The translations under genes and the position numbers were made by a program. Below are positions 24,108-33,335 of a stretch of 64,000 nucleotides of DNA, piece by piece. The stretch covers positions 310,001 through 374,000 of the forward strand of contig FCOD02000001.1 in assembly GCA_001544655.2 (NCBI GenBank), in the 5' to 3' direction. The stretch is from Caballeronia turbans. Its GTDB lineage: Bacteria > Pseudomonadota > Gammaproteobacteria > Burkholderiales > Burkholderiaceae. Position 1 is the first letter of the stretch. Each line of letters starts with the position of its first letter. The notes beneath the pieces are model-generated. The model made no database searches. It saw only the letters and a program-made list of their open reading frames with translations, and was not told the origin of the DNA.

Positions 24108-25377
24108 TCTTCCGGCGCGGCTCGTCCGATGAGCCGCGCCGACAGCGCCGCCGCGACGCGCTCGACCACGGGTGCCCAGTCGCCCGGCACGCGCTGGCGA
24201 ATGAGCCGCACCGGGCCGTACCATGGCTGCGTCTCCTGATTGCCCCAACACCAATGCGATACCCGGTCGATCATCGCCCAGTGCGCTGACGAACGCGGCC
24301 GAATCGTGAAAATGCTCTTGATAGTCGGGAAGCGCAAGGATGTGCGCGCCGGCCGAGCGCATCGCCGCGATATCGCCTTCGCGGCCCGGAGCAACCGGAT
24401 AGAACGCGACATCCGGCAAGCGCCACAGTGGCGCGAGGGCATCCACGGGGATGCTGCGCTGGACATCGCGCCGATGCGTCGGACTGCCTGCCGACACGAG
24501 GCCGACACGCAGCGCATTCGTGCCGTCTGACGCGAGCATCCGACGCCACATGTCGATGCGTTCCGGTGCCGCGTCGAGATAGGCGCGGCCATCGACCTGA
24601 TCCGGCAACAAGCCGATGCCGAGCGGCATGCTCATCAAGCCCACGGTGTAATCGATCCGCTCGAAATCGTGCGCTTCGAGGGCGACGCAATCCGGCGCGA
24701 ACCGCCGGATGAGCGGATGCAGCGCCGAGCGCACCGCCAATAGCGCTTCACCGCCGTTTCTCCGCACGCCTTCCGCGAACCGCGGAAAATAGCGCACGAA
24801 CTGGATGTCATCGCCGAGGCCGAGTTCGCTATAGACCACGACACGCTTGCCGTCGAGCGGCTGTCCGCGCCAGCGCGGCGCAATGCGCTCCATGCGCGCG
24901 ACGACACCGTTCTCGCCGTGTTCGGACAGGCGGCGTTCGAAGCGCACCCATCCAGCGCGCCAGTCGCCGTGCCTGCGTTCGAGGTCGGCGAGATCGACAG
25001 CGAGCCAGTTCGCTTGCGGCGTCTGCGAAAGCGCCAGGCGATACATGCTTCGGCCTCTTCGTAACGCGCCTGTTCATTGAGATACATCGCAATTTTGCGC
25101 CGGTCACGCGGCCATCGCCGGGATGATGCAGCGCCGCCTCGCGCATGACGGCTTCCGCCGACACGGCGTCATGACGTATCCAGAGGCAATGGCTCAGTTG
25201 CCAGCGAAGTTCGAAGTCTTGCGCAAACCGCTGCAAGGCTCCGACACAGAAGCGCTCCAGTGCGGATCAATCGCCCGAGCGACGAATATCGAGCGCGATG
25301 GATAACGCGCGCTTCGCATCGGGTGGGACGGCATCTGCGTGCGAATCATGCAGCCATGCGGATGAATCGAAGTACAT
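24074..25377 (-). pseudogene. Decayed TPR / glycosyltransferase-9-like gene
   Basis: Read in pieces on the minus strand, this matches the bacterial family of tetratricopeptide proteins with a glycosyltransferase-9-like C-terminus. An in-frame TGA interrupts it at 25267-25269. The frame changes near 25090 (after ...RVTGAK to IAMYLNEQARYEEAEA) and again near 25048 (to MYRLALSQTPQANWL). The body then runs to about 24260 (WRGQPLDGKRVVVYSELGLG, SAGSPTHRRDVQRSIP). There the frame shifts again and the usual VDT-AHLAG...WRW block is missing before the conserved tail NQETQPWYGPVRLIRQ. The number of independent lesions argues against sequencing error. Intact homologues often serve surface or flagellar glycosylation. 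Confidence 0.8.
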
Positions 25378-25399
25378 GAACGGGTGCAGCAATAAATGT

Positions 25400-25428
25400 T
25401 TGAAAGATGCCTGCCGAGTTTATATGAA
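25400..25428 (+). promoter_or_regulatory. Candidate promoter for a small RNA
   Basis: TTGAAA (25400-25405), a 17-bp spacer and TATGAA (25423-25428) form a sigma70-like promoter in an AT-rich island that follows the pseudogene. No open frame with a ribosome site follows it, but a structured stretch and a strong terminator do. Confidence 0.4.
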
Positions 25429-25434
25429 CCGCAC

Positions 25435-25677
25435 CGCTTGAGATCTCGCATATACACAAGCAAAATCCGAAAAATGCAATGGTTCGATGGATTCATTCGC
25501 ATATCGAACGATTCGGCGTTATCCATCGTGAAACGCAGTAATTCGCGCCGGCGATTGTGCCCGACGCCCGGCTTTGCCATACTGAGTCCAGTCGCCCTGT
25601 CTCCTCAAGCGTCCGCTCTCGATCATCGAGCCCACAAGCGGACGCGCTCTCGCCGCCTCTCGAGGCGGCGTTTTTTT
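25435..25677 (+). ncRNA. Candidate structured small RNA
   Basis: The 389-bp gap 25378-25766 has no supported coding frame. Its 3' half folds well: GCGTCCGC (25609-25616) pairs with GCGGACGC (25638-25645), enclosing a 13-nt palindrome (CTCGAT-C-ATCGAG, 25618-25630). This is followed at once by an intrinsic terminator. With the upstream promoter-like sequence this predicts a transcript of about 240 nt. I know of no named RNA matching it; it may instead be an unrecognised leader with premature termination for the hydrolase gene downstream. Confidence 0.4.
25651..25677 (+). terminator. Intrinsic terminator with no coding gene upstream
   Basis: CGCCGCCTC and GAGGCGGCG form a stem at 25651-25670, followed by seven T's. 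The only convincing plus-strand gene upstream ends at 24107, more than 1.5 kb away, so the terminator points to a non-coding transcript. Confidence 0.9.
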
Positions 25678-25766
25678 GCACGCGGCCTATTACCTTGGAC
25701 GTAATTGCCCGGCTCATTGCCTCCTGCGACGATGCAATCACACTGATCATCGACAAGGAGATGAAG

Positions 25767-26630
25767 ATGCCCGCAAAACATCGAGTCCACGGCGAAACCG
25801 CCCGCCCCGGCTACATCGCGACCGAGAGCGGTGTCGAGCTCTTCTATCGCGACTGGCGGCCCGAAGGCGCGCCCGGCAACGGCGGGACCATCGTGTTCGT
25901 CCCCAGCTATTCGCTGCCGGGCGACATGTGGGCGTATCAGATGCTGCCGCTCGTGCGCCAGGGCTTTCGCTGCATCGCCTACGACAGGCGCGGCCACGGT
26001 CGTTCGAGCGATCCGGGTGGCGGCTACGACTACGACACGCTCGCGGACGATCTCGCCGCCGTCATCGACGCGCTCGATCTTTCGCGCGTCACGCTCGTCG
26101 GGTATTCGATGGGCGGCGCGGAAGCGGTGCGCTATCTGACGCGTCACGGCAGCGCGCGCGTCGCGCGGCTTGCGTTGATCGCATCGACCTTGCCGATGCT
26201 GATGAAGACGCCGGACAACCCGGATGGCATCGATTGCGCCTGCGTCGACGCCTTTCGGCAGGACCTGGCGAGCGACTATCCGCGGTGGCTCGCCGACAAC
26301 GCGCGGCCGTTCGCCGGGCCGGGCGCGTCGCAGGCGATGATCGACTGGATCCGCGAGATGGCGTTGCGCACGTCGCATCACGCGCTTTTCGCGTGCAACG
26401 AAACGGTGAGTCGCGGCGATTTCCGCAACGAGCTGCGCGACATCGACGTGCCGACGCTCATCGTGCAGGGCGACCGCGATGTGTCGAATCCGCTCGAACT
26501 GACTTCGCAACGCACGGCGCGCCTGATTCCGAACGCGCGGCTCGTCGTCTACGAAGGCGCGCCGCATGGCATTTTTCTGAGCGATGCGGCGCGGCTGACG
26601 GCGGATATCGCAGCGTTTGCGTCGGCGTAG
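25767..26630 (+). CDS. Alpha/beta hydrolase
   Basis: A 287-residue alpha/beta-fold hydrolase close to the non-haem chloroperoxidase/esterase group. The nucleophile elbow is GYSMGG with Ser at about residue 114, the acid Asp is in VQGDRDVSNP and the His in GAPHGIF. The oxyanion region is FVPSYSLPGDMW. ATG 25761 directly abuts AAGGAG, so ATG 25767 (6-nt spacing) is preferred. No signal peptide. It stands alone after the terminator. Substrate unknown. Confidence 0.85.
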   Translation: MPAKHRVHGETARPGYIATESGVELFYRDWRPEGAPGNGGTIVFVPSYSLPGDMWAYQMLPLVRQGFRCIAYDRRGHGRSSDPGGGYDYDTLADDLAAVIDALDLSRVTLVGYSMGGAEAVRYLTRHGSARVARLALIASTLPMLMKTPDNPDGIDCACVDAFRQDLASDYPRWLADNARPFAGPGASQAMIDWIREMALRTSHHALFACNETVSRGDFRNELRDIDVPTLIVQGDRDVSNPLELTSQRTARLIPNARLVVYEGAPHGIFLSDAARLTADIAAFASA

Positions 26631-26705
26631 TGAACCGCTGTCTGTGGTAGTGACTTAATATCGTGCGAAAACACGAACGTCACTGCGACGACGGAGGTCC
26701 TCGCC

Positions 26706-27221
26706 ATGCAAGACCCGCTCAAAGCACATTTCGACATGTTCGCGCGCTACAACGCGTGGGCCAATGCCCGCGTCTACGAAGCGGCGCGCGCCCTGTCGGA
26801 CGCCGACTATCGCGCAGACCGTGGCGCGTTTTTCAAGTCCGTGCATGGCACGCTCAATCACCTGCTCGTGACGGACCGCGTGTGGATGCATCGCTTCACG
26901 GGCGAAGGCGCGGCGCCGGAACGGCTGGATGCGATTCTCTTCGATACCTTCCCGGCGCTCGAAGCGGCGCGCCGCGAAGAAGACGCGCGCATCGTCGAAT
27001 ACGTGACCGGTCTCACGCCGCAAACGCTGGCCGGCACTATCAGCTATAAACGCGTATCGACGCCCGAGCTGATGACGCAGCCGCTCATGCCCGCGCTCGC
27101 GCACTGGTTCAATCATCAGACGCACCATCGCGGACAGGCGCACGCGCTCTTGACCGCGTTGACCGGCAAGGCGCCGGAACTCGACCTGCTTTTCTATCAG
27201 CGTTTGTCGGATAAGCGCTGA
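26706..27221 (+). CDS. DinB family protein
   Basis: A 171-residue four-helix-bundle protein of the DinB/YfiT metal-binding superfamily. The three His ligands are recognisable: H52 (GTLNHLL), H137 and H141 in WFNHQTHHRGQ. Members act as thiol-dependent S-transferases or remain uncharacterised. Start ATG 26706 has GGAGGT. It lies between the hydrolase and an unknown gene, with no strong operon signal. Confidence 0.85.
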   Translation: MQDPLKAHFDMFARYNAWANARVYEAARALSDADYRADRGAFFKSVHGTLNHLLVTDRVWMHRFTGEGAAPERLDAILFDTFPALEAARREEDARIVEYVTGLTPQTLAGTISYKRVSTPELMTQPLMPALAHWFNHQTHHRGQAHALLTALTGKAPELDLLFYQRLSDKR

Positions 27222-27362
27222 GTCCTGACGCGTTTGAAAACACTCATATCAATAGACTCTGGAAGAATCCCGGCTCACCGTAGCACTGCGAATTGACATC
27301 CCGGCGCGCGACATGAAAGTATCGCCGCGCAGTCCTCGTCACCTCCATCGGAGTCCATCGCG

Positions 27363-27842
27363 ATGATCTTCCATGCATCCATTCCCGCCAACGATCCGAA
27401 GCACGTCGCGCATGTGCTTGCCGAACTGTGGGACGGCTTCGCCGCGCCCTTCTCGCCTTTTCCCGATGCCTGGATGGCGGTCGCGGGCGACGATCGCGGC
27501 AGCATCATCGAGATCTATCCGAGCGACAAGGTGATCACGCCGGGCGGCGGCCATGAGGAAAGCGTCAGCTACGGCGCCGATACGTTGAAGCGCCCGCAGT
27601 ACAGCGCGTTCCACATGGCGATCGCGACGAAGCTGAGCGCCGAGGACGTCATCGCGATCGGCGAGCGTGAAGGCTGGCGCGCGGTGCGCTGCACGCGCGG
27701 CGACAACTTTTTCCACGTGATCGAGTTCTGGATCGAAAACTCGACGATGCTCGAATTTCTCACGCCCGAAATGCAGGCCGAATATCTCGCTTTCGCCACG
27801 CCCGAAAACTTCAAGGCGATGGCCGCCGCCGTGCCTCAGTGA
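27363..27842 (+). CDS. Conserved-looking protein of unknown function
   Basis: A 159-residue soluble protein (MIFHASIPANDPKHVAHVLAEL...). GGAG precedes ATG 27363. The alternation of short strands and helices and the opening FHASIPANDP recall glyoxalase/VOC-type proteins, but I see no clear metal-ligand set. It overlaps the convergent MFS gene by 7 bp at the 3' ends. Function unknown. Confidence 0.65.
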   Translation: MIFHASIPANDPKHVAHVLAELWDGFAAPFSPFPDAWMAVAGDDRGSIIEIYPSDKVITPGGGHEESVSYGADTLKRPQYSAFHMAIATKLSAEDVIAIGEREGWRAVRCTRGDNFFHVIEFWIENSTMLEFLTPEMQAEYLAFATPENFKAMAAAVPQ

Positions 27843-29185
27843 TCGCTTTCTTTCGCGGAAGGATCGCGGCGCAGCCCCACCATCAGGGCGGCGCCGCTTG
27901 CGAAGAGCAATAGCGAAAGGAGCTGCACGGCGAGATCCATGCTGCCTGTCGCGGTGCGGATCTGGCCGATCACCCACGGACTCACGATGCCGCTCGTGAT
28001 GCCGATACTGCTGATGACCGCGATGCCTGCCGCCGCGCTCCTGCCCGGCAGATGGCTCGCGGGCACGGCCCAGAAGATCGGCAACGCCGCGAAGATCAAT
28101 GTCGCGGCTAGCGAGAGAATCGCGAGCATCAGCAAAAAGCTCGGGAAATGCAGCGTGAGCGCCGCGAGTGCGATGCCGCCGCCGATCGTGCAGCACGCAA
28201 AGTGCTTGCGTCGTTCCGCAACGCGATCCGAATGGCGCGCAATCAAAATCAGCCCCACTGCGCCGATCGCGTTCGGCACGACGGTGTAGAGGCTCACGGA
28301 CATGACATCGGTGATGCCGAAATCGCGGATCATCAGCGGCATCCAGAAACTCAGCGTCAGCGATGCGCAGGTCAGCGAAAAGTAGATGAACGCAAAGAGA
28401 TAGAGGCGCGGGTTGCGCAGCGCGTCGAGCAGACCGCGGCGGTCGTGCGCATCGGTGCGGGCGTTCGTTTCCGGGCACAGCGCGGCCAGGCGCTCCCGTT
28501 CGGCGGACGTGAGCCAGCGCGCATCGCGCGGAGTGTCCACCAGCAGCCGCAACGCGATGAGGCCGAGCAGCACCGCCGGCGCGCCTTCGATCGCAAACAT
28601 CCATTGCCAGCCGTGCAGGCCCATGACGCCTGCCATGTCGCGCATGATCCAGCCGGATACCAGTCCGCCGAACACGCCCGCCACCGCGACGCCCGCGAAG
28701 AACACCGACATCACGCCGGCGCGCCGTTTCGCCGGAAACCAGTACGTCAGATAGAGCACGATGCCCGGAAAGAAGCCCGCCTCGAACACGCCGAGGAGAA
28801 AGCGCAGCAGATAGAAATGCCCGGGCGTCGAAACGAACATCATGCCGACCGACGCCGCGCCCCACAGCAGCATGATCCGCGTGAACGTGCGGCGCGCGCC
28901 GAACCTCGCGAGCAGCAGATTGCTCGGCACCTCGAAGAGCACATAGCCGACATAGAACACGGCGGCCCCGAGGCCGTACATCGCATCTGAGAATCCGAGA
29001 TCTTGCTTCATCTGCAACTGCGCGAAGCCGATATTGATGCGGTCCAGAAACGACACGACGTAGCACAGGAACAGGAACGGAATGATGCGCCACGCAATTT
29101 TGCGAAAGAGCGCATCGTCCGACAGGGCGTGCGTTTCCGCGGCGGCGCTCGGGCTGAGCGCCGCCGTGCTGATCGACTTCGACAT
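27836..29185 (-). CDS. MFS transporter, ACS family
   Basis: A 449-residue permease, a paralogue of the one at 2767-4104, with about 12 membrane segments and the ACS signature FLDRINIGFAQLQM followed by FEVPSNLLLARFGARRTFTR. GGAGCGAGAC precedes ATG 29185. The neighbouring metallo-beta-lactamase-fold gene (stop at 29291) lies on the same strand 105 bp upstream, so the two probably share the promoter facing the IclR pair. It likely imports an organic anion handled by that enzyme. Confidence 0.9.
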   Translation of the reverse strand: MSKSISTAALSPSAAAETHALSDDALFRKIAWRIIPFLFLCYVVSFLDRINIGFAQLQMKQDLGFSDAMYGLGAAVFYVGYVLFEVPSNLLLARFGARRTFTRIMLLWGAASVGMMFVSTPGHFYLLRFLLGVFEAGFFPGIVLYLTYWFPAKRRAGVMSVFFAGVAVAGVFGGLVSGWIMRDMAGVMGLHGWQWMFAIEGAPAVLLGLIALRLLVDTPRDARWLTSAERERLAALCPETNARTDAHDRRGLLDALRNPRLYLFAFIYFSLTCASLTLSFWMPLMIRDFGITDVMSVSLYTVVPNAIGAVGLILIARHSDRVAERRKHFACCTIGGGIALAALTLHFPSFLLMLAILSLAATLIFAALPIFWAVPASHLPGRSAAAGIAVISSIGITSGIVSPWVIGQIRTATGSMDLAVQLLSLLLFASGAALMVGLRRDPSAKESDH

Positions 29186-29290
29186 GTCTCGCTCCAGATG
29201 GGCGTGGGAAGGCCGGCGTCTTTGGCGCGCCTTTTTGCCTGAAGAGAAGAAAGCGCGGCGCGTGTCAGTGCGCGCCGCGAGAGATGAACG

Positions 29291-30250
29291 TCAGTCCTGG
29301 AGAGCGGCCCACATGTCCTTGTCGCGCTGGGCCGTCCAGATGCGCGGATGCTTGATGCCGCTCGCCTCGTCATAGGCGCGCGACACGTCGAACGGCAGGC
29401 AGTGCTCGTAGATGAAGACGTGGCCGAACTTCGGGTCCATCGCCTTGCGGGTATGCGCCATCGAGCCCTTCAGATCGAGCTTTTCGACAACGGCTTCCCG
29501 GCCCGCCTGCAGCAGCGTCGTCACGAAATCCTTCGTGTAGTCGAGGCCCTTGTCGACCTCTGCCGGCGACAAGAGCGCGGGACCGCGGCCCGGCACGAGT
29601 TTCTCCGCCTTCAGCGCGCGCAGCGCTTCGAGCGTCGCGGGCCATTCCTCGAGTTGCGCGTCGCCGCAATAGCAGGCGGCGTCGTACTCGACGAGGTCGC
29701 CCGAAAACAGCACCTTCTGCGACGGCAGCCAGACGACCGTGTCGCCCTTCGTGTGGCCCGAGCCGAGATGCGCGATCTTCACTTCGAGCTTGCCGAGGAA
29801 CAAGGTGATTTCGGTGTCGAAGACGAGCGTCGGCCACGTGAGGCCGGGCACCGTCTCGACACCGGCAAACAGACGCGGGAAGCGCTCAATTTCCGATTTC
29901 ATGTCCTGCTCGCCGCGCTCGACGATCATTTCATACGTGCCGCGGCTCGCGATGACCTGTTGCGCGCCTTCCGCGAAATACGCCGACGCGCCGAGCACGC
30001 GCACCGCGTGGTAATGCGACAGCACGACGTATTTGATCGGCTTGTCGGTGACGCCGCGGATCTTCGCGATGAGGTCCTGCGCCATCGCGGGCGTGGCGGT
30101 CGTATCGACGATCAGGACGCCGTCGTCACCGATAATCACGCCCGAGTTCGGATCGCCCTCGGCCGTGTAGGCGTACGCGTTCTCGGAAAGCTGTGTGAAG
30201 GTGATCTTCTTCTCTTCCAGATCGGCTTGCGATGCGAATGCTTTTGCCAT
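29291..30250 (-). CDS. Metallo-beta-lactamase-fold hydrolase with altered metal motif
   Basis: A 319-residue MBL-fold protein. The first metal motif, normally HxHxDH, reads H79-Y-H81-A-V-R84, so the Asp-His of the second metal site are missing. Other ligands remain: H166 (GSGHTKGD), D185 (FSGDLVEY) and H283 (YEHCLPF). This suggests a mononuclear or redox-type site rather than a normal binuclear hydrolase. The frame is open upstream, but ATG 30250 gives MAKAFASQADLEEKK. It is divergent from two IclR genes over a shared palindrome and upstream of an ACS permease; substrate unknown. Confidence 0.8.
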   Translation of the reverse strand: MAKAFASQADLEEKKITFTQLSENAYAYTAEGDPNSGVIIGDDGVLIVDTTATPAMAQDLIAKIRGVTDKPIKYVVLSHYHAVRVLGASAYFAEGAQQVIASRGTYEMIVERGEQDMKSEIERFPRLFAGVETVPGLTWPTLVFDTEITLFLGKLEVKIAHLGSGHTKGDTVVWLPSQKVLFSGDLVEYDAACYCGDAQLEEWPATLEALRALKAEKLVPGRGPALLSPAEVDKGLDYTKDFVTTLLQAGREAVVEKLDLKGSMAHTRKAMDPKFGHVFIYEHCLPFDVSRAYDEASGIKHPRIWTAQRDKDMWAALQD

Positions 30251-30287
30251 GGTCGTGTCTCGATTCCATTCTCGTGGGGATGGGTGG

Positions 30288-30316
30288 ATGATCGGCGTGA
30301 CGATTATTTTTGTCAA
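30288..30316 (-). promoter_or_regulatory. Promoter of the MBL/MFS genes
   Basis: On the minus strand a consensus TTGACA (30316-30311) is followed, 17 bp on, by GATCAT (30293-30288). The -35 overlaps the -35 of the oppositely directed IclR promoter, so the two promoters share one control point. Confidence 0.6.
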
Positions 30317-30338
30317 CAGCAAGCATGCTTGCTATTTG
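30310..30338 (+). promoter_or_regulatory. Promoter of the tandem IclR genes
   Basis: TTGTCA (30310-30315), a 17-bp spacer and TATTTG (30333-30338) read toward the IclR pair. The spacer is almost exactly filled by a 16-bp palindrome, as expected for repressor control. Confidence 0.55.
30318..30333. promoter_or_regulatory. 16-bp palindromic operator
   Basis: AGCAAGCATGCTTGCT is a perfect palindrome between the -35 and -10 elements of the IclR promoter and next to the -35 of the MBL promoter. A second palindrome, ATTTGCAAAT at 30334-30343, follows directly. One or both IclR proteins encoded downstream are the likely ligands. Confidence 0.65.
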
Positions 30339-30431
30339 CAAATTCCGGGTAAATACCGAATCGCTTCATCCGAGGATTCCTGCTCGGCTAACATCTGCCA
30401 TTCGTTCACTTCTATCGATCGCGGAGTCCTC

Positions 30432-31211
30432 TTGGCTCGTTCCACCCATGCCACGCCTGACGCCGAATCCGGCGAAGAGAAAAAGCAGCGCGGCATCCAG
30501 AGCGTCGAAGTCGGCGCGCGTCTGCTCGAAGCGCTCGCCGCCCGGCGCGAGCCGCTCGCATTGAGCGCAATGGCCGATGCCGCCGGACTGTCGAGCGCGC
30601 AGGCGCATACGTATCTCGTGAGCCTCACGCGGCTCGGCCTCGTCAAGCGCGACGCGCTGACCGGCAATTACGAGCCTGGCCCGCTTTCGCTGCGACTCGG
30701 TCTATTGAATCTAGAACATCAGCCGGCGTATCGTGCGGCCGCGTCACGCGTTCCGGCGCTCGCGCTCGCGACCGGCATGAGCGTCGCGGTCAGCGTCGCG
30801 GGGCCGCAAGGGCCGACCATCGTCCGTTACGAGCGCGGCGGCTATCCGCTGCACGTCAACTTGCATGTCGGCACGGTCATGTCGCTTTCGGCGACGTCGA
30901 CGGGACGCGTATTCCGCGCGTTCGACGATGACGCCCGCGTCGACGCGATGCTCGCGCATCAGGCGCAAACCGATGCGCCGCAGATGAACGAGCGCATCCG
31001 CGAGATTCGGGCACGCGGCATCGAACGTAGCGTCGATGCGCCGAGTCCGGGCGTCAGCAGCATGAGTGTGCCGGTGTTCGACGGCGCGCACCGGTTGCAA
31101 CTCGCGCTGACGGCGATCGGCCCGACCGGCCTGTGCGACGTCGGCTGGGACGGCCCGCTCGCGCAAGCGCTGAAGGACGCGGCACGCGATATCACCGGAT
31201 TGCTTTCATGA
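30432..31211 (+). CDS. IclR family transcriptional regulator (first of coupled pair)
   Basis: A 259-residue regulator with a winged helix-turn-helix (about residues 22-80, AMADAAGLSSAQAHTYLVSLTRLGLV) and an IclR effector domain. The frame is open from 30195, but TTG at 30432 has GGAGTCCTC in front and gives a normal N-terminus. Its stop overlaps the start of the next IclR gene by ATGA. It is divergent from the MBL/MFS genes and probably controls them and itself. Confidence 0.85.
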   Translation: MARSTHATPDAESGEEKKQRGIQSVEVGARLLEALAARREPLALSAMADAAGLSSAQAHTYLVSLTRLGLVKRDALTGNYEPGPLSLRLGLLNLEHQPAYRAAASRVPALALATGMSVAVSVAGPQGPTIVRYERGGYPLHVNLHVGTVMSLSATSTGRVFRAFDDDARVDAMLAHQAQTDAPQMNERIREIRARGIERSVDAPSPGVSSMSVPVFDGAHRLQLALTAIGPTGLCDVGWDGPLAQALKDAARDITGLLS

Positions 31212-32014
31212 CCATGCTCGAAGAAGACACCAGGCCGCAGCGCGGCATCAACGCGCTCGACGCCACCGGCGATCTGTTGCGCGCACTGGTCGCGGCGGGC
31301 CGGCCGCTCTCGCTGCGCGATCTGGCCGCGGCGGCCGGCATGCCGCCCGCGAAGGCGTTCGCGCATCTGGTGAGTCTCGTCAAGGTTGGCCTGCTCGCAC
31401 GCGACGACGCGGGGCTCTTCCACGCGGGCCAATTGAGCCGCGAGCTCGGGCTCATCGCGCTGCAACGCCTTTCGCCGATTCGCGATGCGGAAAGCGAGAT
31501 CGTCAGGCTCGCCGCGAACACGTCGATGACGGTCGCCGCCGCCGCGCTCGGACCGCTCGGCCCGACCGTGATCCGGCTGGAGGAATCGGCGCGTCCGCAG
31601 CATGTGAGCTTGCGCGTCGGCACGGCGATGTCGCTCGTCAACACGGCGATCGGCCGCGTCTGCGCCGCGCATCTGCCGGCGGACATGCTCGTGTCCCTGA
31701 TGGAGCAGGACCAGATCCGCCTCGCGGGTGCGGCGCCGGATGCGATTCTGGATACCGCATATCGCGCACGGCTCGACGACATCAGGGCGCGCGGCCTCGA
31801 CACGGCGCTCGGCGCGCCGGTGCCCGGCATCCACACGCTGGCTGCTCCGGTGTTCGATCACACCGGCAGTGTGTGTCTCGTCATTGCGTTGATCGGCTCG
31901 TCGGGCGGCTTCGATAGCGCCGCTGACGGCCCGCTGGCACGCGCCCTTCTCGCTGCGACGCGGCGCCTGTCCTGGCGTTTCGGCCTGATGGAGGCCAACG
32001 GCGAGGCAAGCTAG
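31208..32014 (+). CDS. IclR family transcriptional regulator (second of coupled pair)
   Basis: A 268-residue paralogue of the preceding regulator, sharing the layout and phrases such as [24 protein letters not shown] and the terminal [16 protein letters not shown] 31208 overlaps the upstream stop (ATGA); an in-frame ATG at 31214 is an alternative. Two coupled IclR paralogues suggest heterodimers or two effector inputs at one operator. It overlaps the convergent pdxY gene by 4 bp (CTAG). Confidence 0.85.
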   Translation: MTMLEEDTRPQRGINALDATGDLLRALVAAGRPLSLRDLAAAAGMPPAKAFAHLVSLVKVGLLARDDAGLFHAGQLSRELGLIALQRLSPIRDAESEIVRLAANTSMTVAAAALGPLGPTVIRLEESARPQHVSLRVGTAMSLVNTAIGRVCAAHLPADMLVSLMEQDQIRLAGAAPDAILDTAYRARLDDIRARGLDTALGAPVPGIHTLAAPVFDHTGSVCLVIALIGSSGGFDSAADGPLARALLAATRRLSWRFGLMEANGEAS

Positions 32015-32892
32015 CGGCCCCTGATGGTCTCCGTGCCCACCACGCGGATGGCGGGGAAACGGTCGGTCGGCTTCGCGATCTCGTCCTGCGAAGCGACGAT
32101 TTCCAGCTCGTAACGCCCCGCATCGTAAGTCGACTTGACGACGGCATTCACCGCCGCGAGCGTGTGCTCCAGCGCGGTGCGCAGCGAATCGCCCAGAAGC
32201 GTGCGCGCGACGAACACCGCACTCGTGAGATCGCCGACGCCCACCGGCTGCCGCGCGAACGGATAGAGCGGGCGCTGCGCGAACCACGCTTCGCCCGGCG
32301 CGACGGCAAGCATGTTGAAGGTGTCGGCGCGGCTGTTGCGATCGAGCAGATGCTTCACCAGCACGATGCGCGGGCCGCGGCCGATCACTTCGCGGCACGC
32401 ATCGACGGCTTCTTCCACCGTCTCGATGCTGCGCCCGACGAGCTTTTCCAGCTCGATGTGATTGGGCATGATCGCGTCGGCGATTTCGGGCATCGTCGTG
32501 ACGAGGAAATCCTCGATGCCGGGAGCCACCGTGCAGCCGCCCGTCTGCCCCATGACGGGATCGCAGAAATAGAGCGCGCGCGGATTCACCGCCTTCACCA
32601 TCTTCACGATTTCGACGACCGCGCGAGCCTGCTCCGGCGCACCGAGATAGCCGGACAGCACCGCGTTGCAGCGCGCGAGCACGCCGATCGCGCCGATGCC
32701 CTCGATCAAGTTCTGCAACTCGTCGGCGTCGAATGCGCTACCGGTCCAGCGGCCGTACTGCGTGTGATTGGAGAACTGCACGGTATTGAGCGGCCAGACA
32801 TTGACGCCCAGACGCCGCATTGGAAAAACCGCCGCGCTGTTGCCCGCGTGGCCGAACACCACGTGCGACTGAATGCTCAGGACGTTGTTCAT
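32011..32892 (-). CDS. pdxY: Pyridoxal kinase
   Basis: A 293-residue ribokinase-like kinase that phosphorylates pyridoxal in the vitamin B6 salvage pathway. The PdxY opening [24 protein letters not shown] (shown here as its core [12 protein letters not shown]), the PNTVQFSNH-like [25 protein letters not shown], and the anion-hole [12 protein letters not shown] with catalytic Asp are present. The start ATG 32892 is preceded by GGGAAAT; the frame runs upstream to 32967 without a better site. It is isolated from its neighbours functionally. Confidence 0.9.
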   Translation of the reverse strand: MNNVLSIQSHVVFGHAGNSAAVFPMRRLGVNVWPLNTVQFSNHTQYGRWTGSAFDADELQNLIEGIGAIGVLARCNAVLSGYLGAPEQARAVVEIVKMVKAVNPRALYFCDPVMGQTGGCTVAPGIEDFLVTTMPEIADAIMPNHIELEKLVGRSIETVEEAVDACREVIGRGPRIVLVKHLLDRNSRADTFNMLAVAPGEAWFAQRPLYPFARQPVGVGDLTSAVFVARTLLGDSLRTALEHTLAAVNAVVKSTYDAGRYELEIVASQDEIAKPTDRFPAIRVVGTETIRGR

Positions 32893-33335
32893 CTTCTGAT
32901 TTCCCGATTGATCGTGTCCGGTCAGGTCAAACGTTTGTCGCGCCGGCGCTCGTGCAGCGCAGCGCAACGGTAGCTAGAGATGGAACACCCGGGGACGCCG
33001 GCTCGGGCGTGCGCGGGCATCGCAACCTTCATATTGTGCCGTGCCTCGACGCACTGCGGCATGGCGGTCTCGATATAAATTGTCCCGACACGTTTTATCA
33101 AGCCATCCGGTCGACTCGGATGCCCATCAGGTCGCGTGGACGCAACGCTCCACTCGGCACGCCGCTTGCTCGATCCACCGGCCGCATCTGCGATTCATAT
33201 TCGAGAAAAAAACGGCGACTTCAGCACACGGACTCGAATGCGCGCCGGATAATGCTTCACGATACAAACAGCGAAAGCATACGAGGACGAACACACGGCA
33301 ACATCAATAGTCGCAGGTCAAATCAGGAGGCTGGC
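32893..33335. other. Intergenic region upstream of glgC, no gene
   Basis: This 443-bp gap between pdxY and glgC has no open frame with a ribosome site and coding-like codon use. It is less GC-rich near the glgC side. A GATAAT hexamer at 33247-33252 could be a -10 element for glgC, but no convincing -35 is seen. It must contain the divergent pdxY and glgC promoters. Confidence 0.5.

Noticed and set aside
25396-25704. A 102-residue protein in the candidate small RNA region
   Set aside because: The frame runs through the terminator hairpin and T-run and lacks a ribosome site.
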